Shown one piece after another: positions 50,110-63,151 of a DNA stretch of 64,000 nucleotides; the first letter of the stretch is position 1, and every line of letters begins with the position of its first letter. This DNA comes from Dreissena polymorpha (taxonomy: Eukaryota > Mollusca > Bivalvia > Myida > Dreissenidae). The DNA lies in contig NC_068360.1 in the NCBI RefSeq assembly GCF_020536995.1, forward strand, positions 1,522,292-1,586,291. Direction: 5' to 3'. The notes below the pieces were generated by a model, which saw only the letters and a program-made list of their open reading frames with translations, did no database searches and was not told the origin of the DNA. The position numbers and the translations under genes are program-made.

Positions 50110-50556
50110 AGTGATATTATGGGCATTTTTCACTGTTTAATTGAGCTGAAAAAAAATTAACAGGTCAAAAGAGTTAGTTCAAATGTGGCTACTTACCAAT
50201 TTTCTGCAACACATCTTGCTACCAGTTGTTTATAAAAATATATTTTATATTCGATATTCTTACGTGACTCACCCAGTCCTGTAAGCCGAAATGAGCCGTA
50301 AAACAAAATTGTGTCTTTGTGTCGTATAAACGAATCTGCACTAAAACTAAATTTAGGTTCACATTGTACATGCGTAATCAGTTGTCAAACGAAAGTACGG
50401 TTGATATTTAAATGCATTATTTTTCTCTTTCCGGTATATTGTTTTAGTATGTTGATGCTGCATTAACAAATATACATGTAAATGAAGTGAAAACACCAAA
50501 CATAAACAACGGTTGCGACAGACACCTATAAACTGTTAGATGCCCATAATATCACT
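50110..50556. mobile_element. TTAA-flanked MITE with perfect 16-bp inverted ends
   Basis: AGTGATATTATGGGCA at the left end is an exact complement of the right end (TGCCCATAATATCACT). TTAA lies directly outside both (50106-50109, 50557-50560). The element is 447 bp with no coding capacity and no tRNA-like promoter that I can see. The intact ends suggest a fairly recent piggyBac-type mobilisation. Confidence 0.78.
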
Positions 50557-51840
50557 TTAATCTTGGCTCAAGTGTTACTTTCATTAGACAATGTGCAGAA
50601 AGCATGTGTCTGCATGTTAGTCTTAACTGTAAACAGTTTATGATAGCTGTATATGAAAGCAAATGTGTTTCACGAGTTTATGCATCAACGAAATTTCTCA
50701 ACTTCAGAATCTCATATTCGTTTATGGCAAAGGTCTGTGCCCTTGCAAGTGTATGGCAAAGGTCTGTGCCCTTGCAAGTGAAGCTGGAACTTTTTTGAGG
50801 CGAAACTAAATTATCTGTATATTTGTTATTCAAGTACACAACATGAAAAACGTGCATGTTCAAAGTTTTTTTTATTTTGCTATTCTTTTAAATAATTATT
50901 TTAGAACTAAAGATTGGTATTTGTCTGGTTATCGAAGCGGAGATAACAACATTGTGCGCTAAAGTTTTCTTTAATCCAGTTATAACACCTTATTTACAAT
51001 CATGAGGGCATATATAGTGCGTTAATGCATTGATATATAAATATACATTGATTGATCAATAAAATCAGACGATCGACCTAATCTCCAGGACGGAAGTTAC
51101 TTTTTTAAATTTATCTCCTAAGCAGAAAAGTATAATGACATAATTGTATAAGCTTAGTCCCTATAGCTAAACTATTGTTCAATAATAAGTTGTAAAGCTA
51201 CATGGTAGTTCAGTCAAAGATTTATCAATAATTTATTGATAGATCTTTGATTCACTGGCCATAAATGAGGAAGTTAAATTTCCACAAACACTTCCTTGTT
51301 TCAAACCAATACGATATATTTACTTCCCTTTAGTCGTACATGTATTTATTAATACACACGGCGTGAAACTTCAGATAAACAAGCAGGAGAGACCCCCTTT
51401 TATACAGAGCGTTCATTATTGTATGGCAAGGGACAAATTGCAAAAAAGAGACATACAACAACTGCACTTAACAAGACGCGAACGTATTTAACGACCGCAC
51501 AAAATGAACAAAACTGGGGTCCCGTACTTGAAACGGTCAATGCAAAAGCACTAGGATAGGGGTTTAACCGGTTCTATGCAGCTCCAAACCTTTTCATTAA
51601 GTTATGAAGTTATAACATGGCATAACTTACACACAGTTAACACGAAAGACATTAACACATACAAACTACATACACTCTGGGCTTACCGTCTTGAAGAGGT
51701 CAATGCAAAACATATTAAGTCTTGAAACTTAGTTTTTAAGAGCTCGAAATCTCACACTTTGCACAGCATATTCATTAAATATTTAAGTGTACATGAAAAG
51801 TAATAACATACAATCAGATCTCAATTTTAATGGCAATATT
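50557..51840. other. Gene-free stretch with a 29-bp tandem duplication
   Basis: At 50723-50780 a 29-bp unit (TATGGCAAAGGTCTGTGCCC plus CTTGCAAGTG) is repeated exactly twice in tandem. An open frame on each strand crosses it, but neither has a recognisable domain. The rest is AT-rich DNA with nothing recognisable. Confidence 0.5.
50723..50780. repeat. Exact 29-bp tandem duplication
   Basis: Two identical consecutive 29-bp units, 50723-50751 and 50752-50780. Perfect identity implies a very recent slippage or duplication event. Confidence 0.9.
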
Positions 51841-51973
51841 TAAGAAATAGGAAACCTCACTGAAGGCCCTATGGCAGAATAGTGACCAGCCAGGCAGCCC
51901 CAAATAGTATATGGACCGAAGCCGAAGGTCACTATTCTGCCATTGGGCCTGGAGTGAGGTTTTCTATTTCTTA
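51841..51973. repeat. Foldback (hairpin) element
   Basis: Arms 51841-51887 and 51927-51973 are near-perfect complements (TAAGAAATAG, CCTCACT, GGCCCTATGGCAGAATAGTG), separated by about 39 bp. Flanking bases are AT-rich and no target duplication is fixed. It is a small MITE-like foldback. Confidence 0.8.
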
Positions 51974-52070
51974 TATTTTACCGAACATTTTTGTGAAGAT
52001 AAATGTCAATAGAAATAAAAACTAATAACACAAGATAAATTCCATAAATATTTATCAGTAACTATTAAGA

Positions 52071-52569
52071 GCGCGAGTTGTCTCCCTGCGAAAGTTGGAC
52101 ACGGAAAAATTAGCTTCTTTATACAAAATTCATTTTTATTGTAAAGCATTTTACATATTGAGATACATCTTATATAAAGGTAACTGCTTATATCACAGAA
52201 AACATGTTGCAAAACATTGATCCCAAATATGGCATTTAATTGTTGTATTTTTTAAGATGATATTAATAATAAAAAACACTCGTCACCTGCCAAACGAATC
52301 GTTACAATTAAGAATATGTACGGCATTATTGTTGTGCGCGAGTTGTCTCCCTGCAAAAGTAGGACTCGGACAAATTCGATTCTATATACAAAATTCATTT
52401 TTTTGGTAAAGAATTTCACATATTGAGATACATTTTATATAGAAATATCTGATTTTATTACAGACAACATGTTTCTAAACATTGATCATAAATATAGCAT
52501 TTAATTTTAGTATTTTTCAAGATGTGATTAATAATACAAGACACACGCTTGTGACCTGCCAAACGAATC
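52071..52569. repeat. Tandem duplication, unit about 265 bp
   Basis: Copy 1 (52071-52300) and copy 2 (52336-52569) share GCGCGAGTTGTCTCCCTGC, ACAAAATTCATTTTT, CATATTGAGATACAT and CCTGCCAAACGAATC in order, with many substitutions between them. It is an older local duplication; no coding signal is seen. Confidence 0.78.
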
Positions 52570-54012
52570 TATATAAAGCAGAAATCTCTATAGTGTAAAA
52601 CTTGCACAAATGTTACAAATAAACATTCTAGCGGTCACTATTACATGCGCGCGCATCTTTACAGCGCACTATTTTAAATGGCCCGCTGACTATGCGCGCG
52701 CAGCTTAACAGGGCACTATTCAAAACGGACCTGTGAAGTTTATATACGCAAAGAAGAAACAAATTTATGTGAGGTATAATATAAGAGAAGAGTTCTAATT
52801 TAATTGACATTTAACTTCTCAATGGCTATATACAGACCGGTCCACCAGAAACTTTCTTAGGCACGATGGGAAGAAACCAACACGGGTATAAACTGAATTT
52901 CGTCTTTTTTTAAACGTTTAGAGACAACGCATCATTTAGTTTGATAAAGATTGATAGCATCGTCGTGCAATTCAGATAGAAGCCGCAAAAATGTTGTTAA
53001 AGGTCAAATAATAAACATGTGTTGCGTATGTCTCACTTAAGCTACATAAAAGAGTACAAGTTAAATAGTTTCAAAAAAATAATTATAAACAGTACAAATT
53101 TGTAATATAACAAAAACTGAGATTAATACTCTGAAAAGCTTGTAGAAAAGGAAACATACTAGCTTAGCTAACGTTTGAATACTATCAACTTAAAATGTTT
53201 GTTACTTATCTTGTAAACGCATTCGGGAATAAATATGTTTAAACCAAAAGCATGTAAACTAAAAACATCCGCTTCAGATTACTTTCATGCGCCAGTTCGG
53301 GTAACATTTATTCAGTGATTATGTCATACGAATCCGCGAACGATATCCTTTAGAAAAGAAATAAGGTAACAAGTAGTTGTTTTGTATGCACGACATTTAT
53401 ATTGCGGACACGATAACGACGTCAATGTAAAAATGTGGGTGTCATATCCATTTAGTTAATAATCAATTAAAGGACACCTTGCATTTGGAAACTAAACTGC
53501 CATATTTAGGATAGATTTTGCGAATTTATTACGAAGATCATTGTATAAGTTGCATTACTTTAACGTATATTTAGTCAGCGCAAGATTACGTTATTGAATT
53601 CTCAAGTCCTAGCGTATCGAACTAATTCTGGAAAGTAAATTCCTTAAGAAGGACCTTTACGAATATTGCCATCCAGGAAAGGGAGTTTGATAATATATCG
53701 GAATTAAATCTCGTTTGTCTATCTGGTTTTCACTTAAATATCAACAATAAGAAGATTAAAGTCTAGGAATGCAACATTAGTAAACATTAACACGATCTTT
53801 TTAAGGAAATAAGTAGTGGTTATGTTGAATATTTTGTTCAAAGAAAGGATAAGCTATGTTTAAAATATCATCTATATATCTTCTAGTTAGGTAACGCAAC
53901 TAATTTAATGTTTATCTTTTTTCAATAAACTTATCATCAAGTCTAATTGAAAGCAATACAAAAATACATCAGCAATAGGCAGAACACTGTTAATACCCAT
54001 GGGCACACGGTT
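52570..54012. other. Gene-free AT-rich stretch
   Basis: A short segment at 52640-52715 repeats GCGCGC-rich words (ATGCGCGCGCA). Otherwise nothing is recognisable. Confidence 0.4.
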
Positions 54013-55010
54013 ATTTTTATGCCCCCGAAGGAGGGCATATAGTTATCGGACTGTCCGTCCGTCTGTCTGTCCGTCTGTCCATTTTTCCGTCACACTTTGC
54101 GTTTAGGTTTCGAAAAATGCTCATAACTTCTATGTCCCTTGAGATGTAAACTTCATATTTGGTATGCATGTGTATATGGACAAGATTTTTCCATACGCAC
54201 AACACTTTTGACCCCTGTGACCTTGACCTTAAACTCTGGTTCCGCGTTTAGGTTTCGAAATCTGCGTGTAGGTTTCGAAAAATGCTCATAACTTCTATGC
54301 CGCTTGAGATATAACCTTCATATTTGGGTATGCATGTTTATATGGACAAGGCCTTTCCATACGCACACAAATTTTGATCTCTGTTACCTTGACGTTGAGC
54401 TTAGGGTCCGCGTTTAGGTTTCAAAATCTGCGTTTAGGTTTCGAAAAATGCTCATAACTGCTATGTCCCTTGATATATAACCTTCATATTTGGTATGCAT
54501 GTGTATATTGAAAAGGCCTTTCCATACGCACACAAATTTTGAACCCTGTGACCTTGACGTTGAACTTAGGGTCCGCGTTAAGGTTTCGAAATCTGCGCTT
54601 AGGTTTCGAAAAATGCTCGTAACTTCTATGTCCCTTGAGATATAACCTTCATATTTGGTATGCATGTGTATATGGACAAAATTTGTCCATACGCACACAA
54701 ATTTTGACCCCTGTGACCTTGACCTTCAACTCTGGGTCCGCGTTTAGGTTTCGAAATCTGCGTTTTGGTTTCGAAAAATGCTCATAACTTCTATGCCCCT
54801 TGAGATATAACCTTCATATTTGGGTATGCATTTGTATATGGACAAGGCCTTTCCATACGCACAAAAATGTTGACCCCTGTGACATTGACGTTGAACTTAG
54901 GGTCCGCGTTCAGGTTTCGAAATCTGCGTTTAGGTTTCGAAAAATGCTCATTACTTCTATCAAAGCGTTTATAGGGGGAATATGCCATCCTATGGTGACA
55001 GCTCTTGTTC
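54013..55010. repeat. 165-bp tandem array inside a bivalve interspersed repeat
   Basis: The head (ATGCCCCCGAAGGAGGGCAT, then CTGTCCGTCCGTCTGTCTGT) belongs to a repeat very common in bivalves. About six units follow; the landmark TCATAACTTCTATG begins near 54121, 54286, 54452, 54617, 54782 and 54948, giving a period of 165-166 bp. The tail repeats GGGGGAATATGCCATCC. Since 165 is divisible by three, open frames run across units on both strands and give repeating peptides that are not genes. Confidence 0.85.
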
Positions 55011-56100
55011 TCATTGAATTTAACAAATAGGCAAAAAAGAGACTCTTTGACTGATTATTTTAACTTTCATTGGTAAAAAGCTATTGTAAGGACGGTATGA
55101 CCATTTATCTATACTAAATGATGTTCTATCGGCGATTTTTTTCAACATAAGATATACTTTCGCATCTATTGTTTACAAATCATATTTTTAACTAATACTC
55201 CGAACTGGTTTACTATATTTGTAACAAAATAAAGCTGATACCGTATTACGAAAGTAGAGAGGTATTAATTTATGGACATTCTTATACATTTCTGTAATTC
55301 AATATTCTAGGAAGATTTATGAAATCAATACCCATATTTTATAAATGTACCTTGATTTATTTCTGTTTTGAAGACTATCCATGAATAGATAATAGTCTAT
55401 TGAAGTCTAAATAATAGTTGTACGTTTATTTAGAGGATCACTTTGAAATCAAATATGTTAAACTGACTTATTAATTATTTCCAAAGAGGAAAAATAGAGC
55501 ATAAGGTTCTAAAACCATTCTGTTTAAATCCGGGATTTTATTAATATGGTACATTTATCTAACAAAACTAGTTGTTTTCATATACGCGTTCCTTTTACCA
55601 TATGAACATTTGTCTCTTATACGTTTATTAAAGACAACAGTGAAATAATGTTTTGACATTTTCTTATATTAAACATATCGTCAAAAAGAGGGTAAGCTGT
55701 CTGCAAAATGGGATCCGTTCTAATTCGGTAATGGATATAGATTTTACTTGATACTGATTCAAAGCTGTGTTTCCAAATGTTCTTCAACAAGTTGCATTGC
55801 ACCTTTTGTAACGTTATGGAGATTGGTTGTGGGGATTTAAACTCAGGTCACCTCGATCAAAAGGCTTATGCATTAAACAAATCGATCGAATCGGCTTATA
55901 CTTCTGAGACTGTAGTTCTTTGTCGACTGTTGGCTACAAAAACATGCTTACTTGAATGGGTAAGTTCTTTACTCTGCTGGCTGCAACTCAGTGAGTCTAT
56001 TAATTATTTTGCTTCATCGGCTTGTACATACACACAACACAAAATACAACCAGAAATGTGGCACAAATACTTATGTTTCCACGACTAGAGTTTGCATACA
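55011..56100. other. Gene-free AT-rich stretch
   Basis: An open frame at 55777-56088 has no recognisable domain. Nothing else is seen. Confidence 0.4.
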
Positions 56101-57420
56101 GACAAATCATCGATATAATTTACAGGGACAAAAAGACAAAGGGACATCAATCAGCCAAATATGGCCGCATCTTTATTTTGTATATTTGAGATCATCTACA
56201 CATTAAGATCATTCAGCTATGAAAGTTTAAGCAGCAAACTTTTCCTAGCAGATAAACAGGAGTTGATGTAATACACCATAATGAGGGACTTCATATTCCA
56301 AAGAAGAGATAAAAGGGGGCATAATTCTGCTAAAATCCGTATGAGCCGTAATTACTTTCTTTACGAACATGTTCAGGTCATTTACATGTGCACTTTCGAG
56401 TCAAACCGAGCCAGTAGCTAAATATGAGTTGAATACACAAATTCTTTTGGACCATATATAATTTTCATTAGTAACACATACAAAGTGTGATAATTCTTCA
56501 AAACACGTTCCAGTCTTCATTCTTTCTTTACGATTATCTACGCATGAAGGTCATTTAGCTATGCAAGTTGTGTTACCTCCACGCATTATTTGGACCAACG
56601 AAAAGAGCATCGCAGTCATGAGGATTGTAGGCATCGATATTTTGTGAAAACGTACATGATCTTCTTACCTACACATATCATTTTAAAAATATTTTCACTT
56701 GACTGAGTCGTATGTTTTGTTTCTAGTCTGTGATAGATTAATCTGTGAGAGATATTCTTTGGGTTGGTGGCTGTGAATTGAGTTTTATTTAGCTCACTGA
56801 TATGTAAACACCCATGAAGTTTTATGTTGAAATATTGTATCGTATCTGAGATATAACCACGAGCAGTTACATAAACAGCAAAGGGAAATAACTTTTATTC
56901 AAGAAAGTGTAAGGTTATAGTTATTGTGCATTTCACCTTTCCTTATTGATACAAATACAAATACAAAGACAAATTTTATTGAAGTTCGGTTTGTATAGAA
57001 CAAGTATAACATTAGTGATGTATCGCTATTGTCCGACATAATTTCTTTATTCAATATCTTTACAACCATGAAGTTTCATGTTATATAGCCCAGAACAATT
57101 ATCAAAAACGAACATCATGCAAAACAACATAACTCTTACCGAAAAAAGTGTATGCTTATGGTTCACGTGTATGTCATTTCTCCTTATTGATGTCTATATT
57201 CATAAAGTGTCATGTTCTGAGATATTGCCCTAAATAACCCTTATTTAAGACAGTGTATGCTTATGGTTCGTATGCATATCACTTCTCATGTATACCTATA
57301 CACCCAAGAAGTTTCACGATTAAATCTTATATAGTTTTTGAGATATAGCCCTAAAAAATTAGTGACAGACGGAAAACGCCAAAACTATACTCCCCCCTCC
57401 GCCTTAGGCAGGAACAATAA
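56101..57420. repeat. Degenerate tandem-unit repeat of bivalve type
   Basis: Blocks recur in order with variation: CATTCAGCTATGAAAG / CATTTAGCTATGCAAG, CCATGAAGTTT, CTGAGATATA and CCTTATTGAT. It ends GACAGACGGAAAACGCC and CCCCCCTCCGCC, the tail of a repeat family well known in bivalves. There is no coding content. Ends are approximate. Confidence 0.55.
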
Positions 57421-59570
57421 TTGAATCTTCATCTAACACATTGCGCCAAATGAATCCTTTTTATGTACATATTGAACAAAACAACAACTAAAATAAAACA
57501 ATTTAACAAAGCTTTCATCATAATTTATTATGTATTGTTATAATTAAATTTATTTTACTAAAATAAGTATTCATGATGCATTCAGCGTGTCTGTATTATA
57601 AATTTACTGCTCACCGCTTCCTTGTTGGGGTGCAGTGAACATGATCTAGTATAACACGGCCGGTCTCTCACGACACATTTATGGTGTCAATAGATGTGTC
57701 CTTACGGTGCAAATGGTGCAAACCGAATATGTGTATTGGTCGCTCTCTGGAGTTAAGTATGTATCGAGACGATGCAGTCGAAAACATCAACGTCCACGGT
57801 GTACAAGTTAGACATCAACTTTGGATGAATGCGCCAATGAAGTACAGGTAGATTCTGGTATTAAAATTTGTTTTTTAGCTAATCTGAACACGATGTACTC
57901 AAAATGAGCTAATGTGATCATCCTATGTAAAGCGACCGTTGTCGCCACAGTTTTCATTAAAACTGAATGAAACTTGGTAAAAATGTTTATCAGGACAATA
58001 TCTTCGCCGAGTTCGAATCTCTGCAACGTTCAACCAAAAACTAGGTCATCAAGTACAATTTTAGTAGAAAATACACCTTAGTCTGAGTCGAGTGCGTTCA
58101 AAAGCTTGGTCAGTAGGTAAAATCTTGTAACAACTCTACATGCCATAGTTATTACCGAATGTTGAAGAAACTTGTGAACTAAGTTTATCTTCGCAAAATC
58201 TAAGCAAAGTTCGAATTTGGGTCACTTGCGGTGAAAAAATATGTGACCAGTTTTAATCTGTGAAAGTTCATGTTAACACTCTATCAATATAATAGGCTTA
58301 TTCAACACGGGATACAACTATTTTTCATTTAAAAATAGATGTTTGATGCAGTCAATGCCTTTTGACTTCATGTTATTTATTATTCTTTTGTTTACTTGTT
58401 TGTATCATGTGTGTGTTACTGTTATTCGATGTTCTATTAATTTCTTTTGAAAGAGGCATAGAGCATGCGCACTGTTCTTCTGTCATTCCATACGTCTTTG
58501 GAAAATGTTATTTTATGTGTCCTAATTTTGCCATATATTGATGGTAATTGAAATGACTGCACAAACATCATAAGACGACGTATCGCGTGTATTACCCGTC
58601 TCCTTCCATCAAAGGTCAAGGTCACACTAAGCTACTTGTCAAATGTGGCCACTAAACAGCTTGAAAATAGCTATCTCAGCCCAACTTCTGTCATATTCAG
58701 TGATTTCGAAATAACATGGCTAAAAAGTAAAACATCACAAAACGGCTTGTTACCTGTAAGAACAGTTTCTTACCTAAATTCTAAGGTAATACGTAGAGGT
58801 CAAAAGTCATATTTGACCATACAACAGCTTAAATAATTCCTATCTCCTCAATAAATTGGCCATATATTGGTGCTGTGTTTTTAAACAATTTGGCACAAAT
58901 ACATTCAATCATGATACGACAAATAGCGTAACAACTAAATATTCGCCTACCTCAAAGTGAAAGTTCACAACTAAGAGATCGAACTTTAAATTTCGCCGTA
59001 AGACAGATGTTAGGTTTTTACTTTTACATTACAACCACGAAGGGACGGCATCGTGTTAAACCATTGTCATCCAAACTCATAATCCTATGTCATATTTATA
59101 GTTTAAGTCAAATGTGGCCATAAATTAGCTTGAAACCTCCTATCACAGCCAAAACATGCTAGATATATATTTATTGATTTTAAAAGAACTTTACACAAAT
59201 GCAATAGATCATGTGTTGTTGTGTCGCGTGTTACCATGTGTATCTCTACTTCAAAGGGCAATGTTACACTTTAAAGATTAAATTTGGCCAAGTAGTAGGC
59301 TATTCGAATTGTAACTTTGTCACTGATGTGTTAGACCTGTCTCCCGACGTCAGAGTTAAAGAGTCACGCGTAGATGTTAAGGGTCAATTTTTGCTATATA
59401 ACAGCGTTTTCATGGGTTGATGATTTCATTCATTATTTTTATGACAAAATATAATTGACTGCCTTGAGGAGACTGAGTTTCATGTGTATCACCTGTGTCC
59501 TTACCTTGAAGGTCAAGGTCATAATACGGGCAAAAGCCCGCGAAGCGGGCGTTGACCGTTTATTTGTATC
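57421..59570. repeat. Degenerate repeat array with GTCAAATGTGGCC units
   Basis: From about 58600 to 59540, units marked by GTCAAATGTGGCC, a CAGCTTGAAA-like block and TCAAGGTCA words recur (near 58635, 58800 and 59105). The array ends with a GC-rich hairpin at about 59530-59552 (AAAGCCCGCGAAGCGGGCG). At 57421-58600 only scattered related words are seen. No gene is recognisable. Confidence 0.5.
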
Positions 59571-59696
59571 ACTTTTCTGAAATGCAAAGAGACATTACCT
59601 TATAGGGATACAAGTCAAATAATTTCTGCCGTCACCTATTTTCGCGATGAAAAATCATAGAGCGCTGGAGCACATAGGCACTTCGACAAACGCTAT

Positions 59697-62600
59697 ATGA
59701 CACGTAGATGCATTCCTCGTGAAATAATACGGCATGAGCTTTTTCCTCATCCAACTATTTCTTGCACTCAGCATTACATGATGTACACTGACATAGGAGT
59801 GTACAGGATGAGGATAGGTTTGTTCCACTCACGTACAATGAAAAGTAAAGGACTTCAACAAATGAATATGTTCGAGCTAGTTTGCTGGCTGGCAATCCTT
59901 CTTCTTAGAGGAGGCGATGTCCATCCAAATCCTGGACCCGACAGCTCCCTTGATATGTCATCCTCTTCTTCGGGTACATCTTTCTCATCTACAATAAATG
60001 ATGCATTTGCCCATAATCTAACAATTGTTCATTACAACGTTCAGAGCTTCCTCGCCAAGAAAGATATTCTATATGCAGATCTCAAAACTTTTGATATTAT
60101 AGTGCTTACTGAAACTTGGCTCAGCTCAACAGTTGACACTGACGACCTACTTTTCCCTTCTTATCATAAGCCGTTCAGACGGGATAGACGAAACGATCCC
60201 CATGGAGGTATTCTAGTATACGTAAAATCCGATCTCTTTGCCATTGAGCGACCTGACCTACAAAATGATGATCTAGAATGTCTATGGGTCGAACTACGTA
60301 TAAAGGGAAGGCGTCTTTTATCTGGCTCTTTCTACAGACCACCAAATTCTTCTCCTTATCTACTAGAATGCATAAACGATTCGATCTCACTAGCCGTTGA
60401 CACCGGTATTGAGAATATTGTTATCACAGGTGATTTTAATCTTGACATGAATAAACCACAGTGCAGGATCAAAATGGACTCCCTTCTTTTACAGTATAAT
60501 CTCACACAGATTATTAAAGAACCTACTCATTTTACTGAAACCTCGAATTCCATTCTTGATCTTTTTATAGTAACATCTTCCTTGAAAGTGCTAAAAAGCG
60601 GCGTTGGAGAACCCTTTCTCAACCAGCAACTTCGATTTCATTGCCCAGTCTACTGCGTCATAAACTTCAATAGAATAGCTGGATCTAATTTTAAACGTAA
60701 AATATGGGGATATAAAGATGGGGACTACACTAATCTACGACAGCTTGTGCAGAATTTCGATTGGAACAGTTGTTGTGATAATAATATGGACATATATACT
60801 TCAAATTTCACACGTCAACTTATCAGTCTCTGCGAAGCTACAATCCCGAACAAAATATGTACAATAAGAACAGCCGATCCTCCATGGCTACATACTAATA
60901 TTCGTAAGGAAATCCGACGCCGCAAACGAGCATACAAAAAAGCCAAGGCTACCAATTTAGACCGACACTGGCAAGTCTTTCGCCAACAACGTAATATTGT
61001 TAATAATCTTGTCAGATCAGCGAAAAAAGTGCACTTTGAAAATCTCGCTAAACTTATACGTGAAAATCAACACTCATCATCCGACTTCTGGAAAATAATA
61101 AAAAAATACACAAATAAAAACACCACACAAAACAAGTTGCCTCCCTTAATTCATAATGGTACCATATATGAGTCACCCCTTGATAAAGCAAATATTCTTA
61201 ATCATTTCTTCCAATCTCAATCTACTTTAACTACACCAAGTACGCATATGCACAACCTACATTCCCAAGAGCCAGATTGCCCCGTCTTTGAAGATCTAAT
61301 TATTTCCCGTCAAGATGTCTTGGATTCCATTAAAGTTATGAAAACGGGAAAGGCATCAGGTCCAGACCAAATAAATAGTCAAGTTCTGAAGCAAATTGCA
61401 ACTGAGATTTCAGGTCCACTACAAAATCTTTTCAATTTTTCTATTAGTAATGGAAGGGTCCCACGGAGCTGGAAAGAAGCAATTGTTTGTGCACTTCACA
61501 AAAAGTCTGATCCTCAGGATGTTGAAAATTACAGACCGATCTCCCTTTTAAGTGTTTTAAGTAAATGTCTCGAGAGAATTCTCCACAAATATATTTTTAA
61601 CCATTTAAGGGCTATTGAATTTATAACCCCATCTCAATCAGGATTCATTCCAAAAGATTCCACTGTGAACCAATTAATCTCTGTGTATCACTCCTTTTGT
61701 AAAGCCCTTGACGAAGGTAAAGAGGTTCGAGCCGTTTTTTGCGACATTTCTAAGGCCTTCGACAGAGTATGGCATGAAGGACTTATCCACAAGCTCCGGC
61801 TTAGTGGTATCTCGGGCAATCTTCTATCTTGGTTAAAAGACTACCTACACGAGAGGACCCAGTGTGTTGTAATCTCTGGCTGCCGATCTGACCCATTACC
61901 CATAAACGCTGGTGTCCCTCAAGGGTCTATTTTAGGGCCTCTCCTCTTTCTCATTTATATAAATGACATAGTACGAGATATACACTGTCCAATTCGCCTA
62001 TTTGCAGACGACACCACGCTATATATCATCGTCGACAACCCTGTTGATGCGGCTAATCACCTAAACACTGATCTTGCAAAAATTCATTCCTGGGCTGATA
62101 AGTGGTTGGTAACCTTCAATCCATCCAAAACCGAATCCTTAGTTATGTCTAGAAAAATCAACCGCCCAATCCACCCCCCTCTCTTTTTCAACGACTGCCA
62201 AATCACTGATGTTTCGTCTCACAAGCATCTAGGCTTAACTTTTTCTGATACATGTTCCTGGCATGACCATATTGAATCAGTCAAGAAGAAAGCATGGCAA
62301 AGACTCAATGTAATGCGAACGTTCAAGTTTACGCTCGATAGAAAGTCCCTTCTATCGATTTACACAACATTTATTAGACCAATTCTTGAATACGCTGATA
62401 TAGTATGGGATAACATTAATACACAAGATGAAATAGAACTTGAGAAGATTCAACAGGAAGCAGCAAGGATAATCAGCGGGGGAACACGTTTGGCATCCTT
62501 GCAAAACCTATACAATGAAACTGCTCTCGAACCATTAAAAAATAGGAGAACAAAACATAAACTTACCCAATTCTATAAAATGTATAATTCACTAACACCT

Positions 62601-63151
62601 CCATACTTGTGCACACTTATCCCCTCTAGCGTGGGAGAAAGATCTGCTTATCCACTTCGTAACTCTAACACCATTCGCAGTATCCAATGCAAATCACAAC
62701 TTTTTACACGATCTTTCCTACCATCAACTATAAACTTATGGAACAATTTACCGGAATCGGTGAGAACGGCTCCTTCTCTCTCTGCATTCAAAGCAAATCT
62801 TAGCAAAGATAAGAAAATAATTCCCCAGCATTTCTACGATGGGGAGCGGACATCTAATATTCTACATGCGCGTTTACGAATGCATTGTAGCAGTTTAAAT
62901 GAACATTTGTACTCAAAAACATTTTACAAAGTCCATACTGTCAATGCGGTGCGATTGAAGACACATATCACTTTTTCTTCAATTGTCCCATTTATACAGA
63001 AAAAAGAGTTATCCTTTTTAACAATCTGTCTAGATTCTTACCCATTACTTTGCAACTTCTTCTTTTCGGTGTTAAAGACGGCTCATATGAAGTAAATTCA
63101 TTAATATTCAAACATGTTCAGTCTTTCATCCGAGATAGTCATAGATTCTAA
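59697..63151 (+). mobile_element. Non-LTR retrotransposon (LINE, CR1/L2-like) ORF with 2A-like motif, near-complete
   Basis: A frame of 1132 residues runs 59697-63095. Residues 59-81 hold a hydrophobic stretch ending DVHPNPGP, a 2A-like ribosome-skipping motif known from CR1, Crack, L2 and Rex1 LINEs. The AP endonuclease (about 103-330) has HYNVQS, LTETWL and GDFN. The reverse transcriptase (about 545-830) has NYRPISLL, DISKAFD, GVPQGSILGP and FADD (769-772). Near the end, one A is missing from the A run at 62915-62919: the expected Cys/His C-terminus (YCQCGAIEDTYHFFFNC) lies in the next frame, which runs to a TAA at 63149-63151. The element is therefore one indel from open. Its composition is less AT-rich than its flanks, and its intact length implies a recent insertion. 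5' UTR and 3' end are not fixed. Confidence 0.93.

Noticed and set aside
54414-55030. Repeating peptides in the 165-bp array
   Set aside because: The frames arise because the unit length is divisible by three; the DNA is a known type of interspersed repeat.
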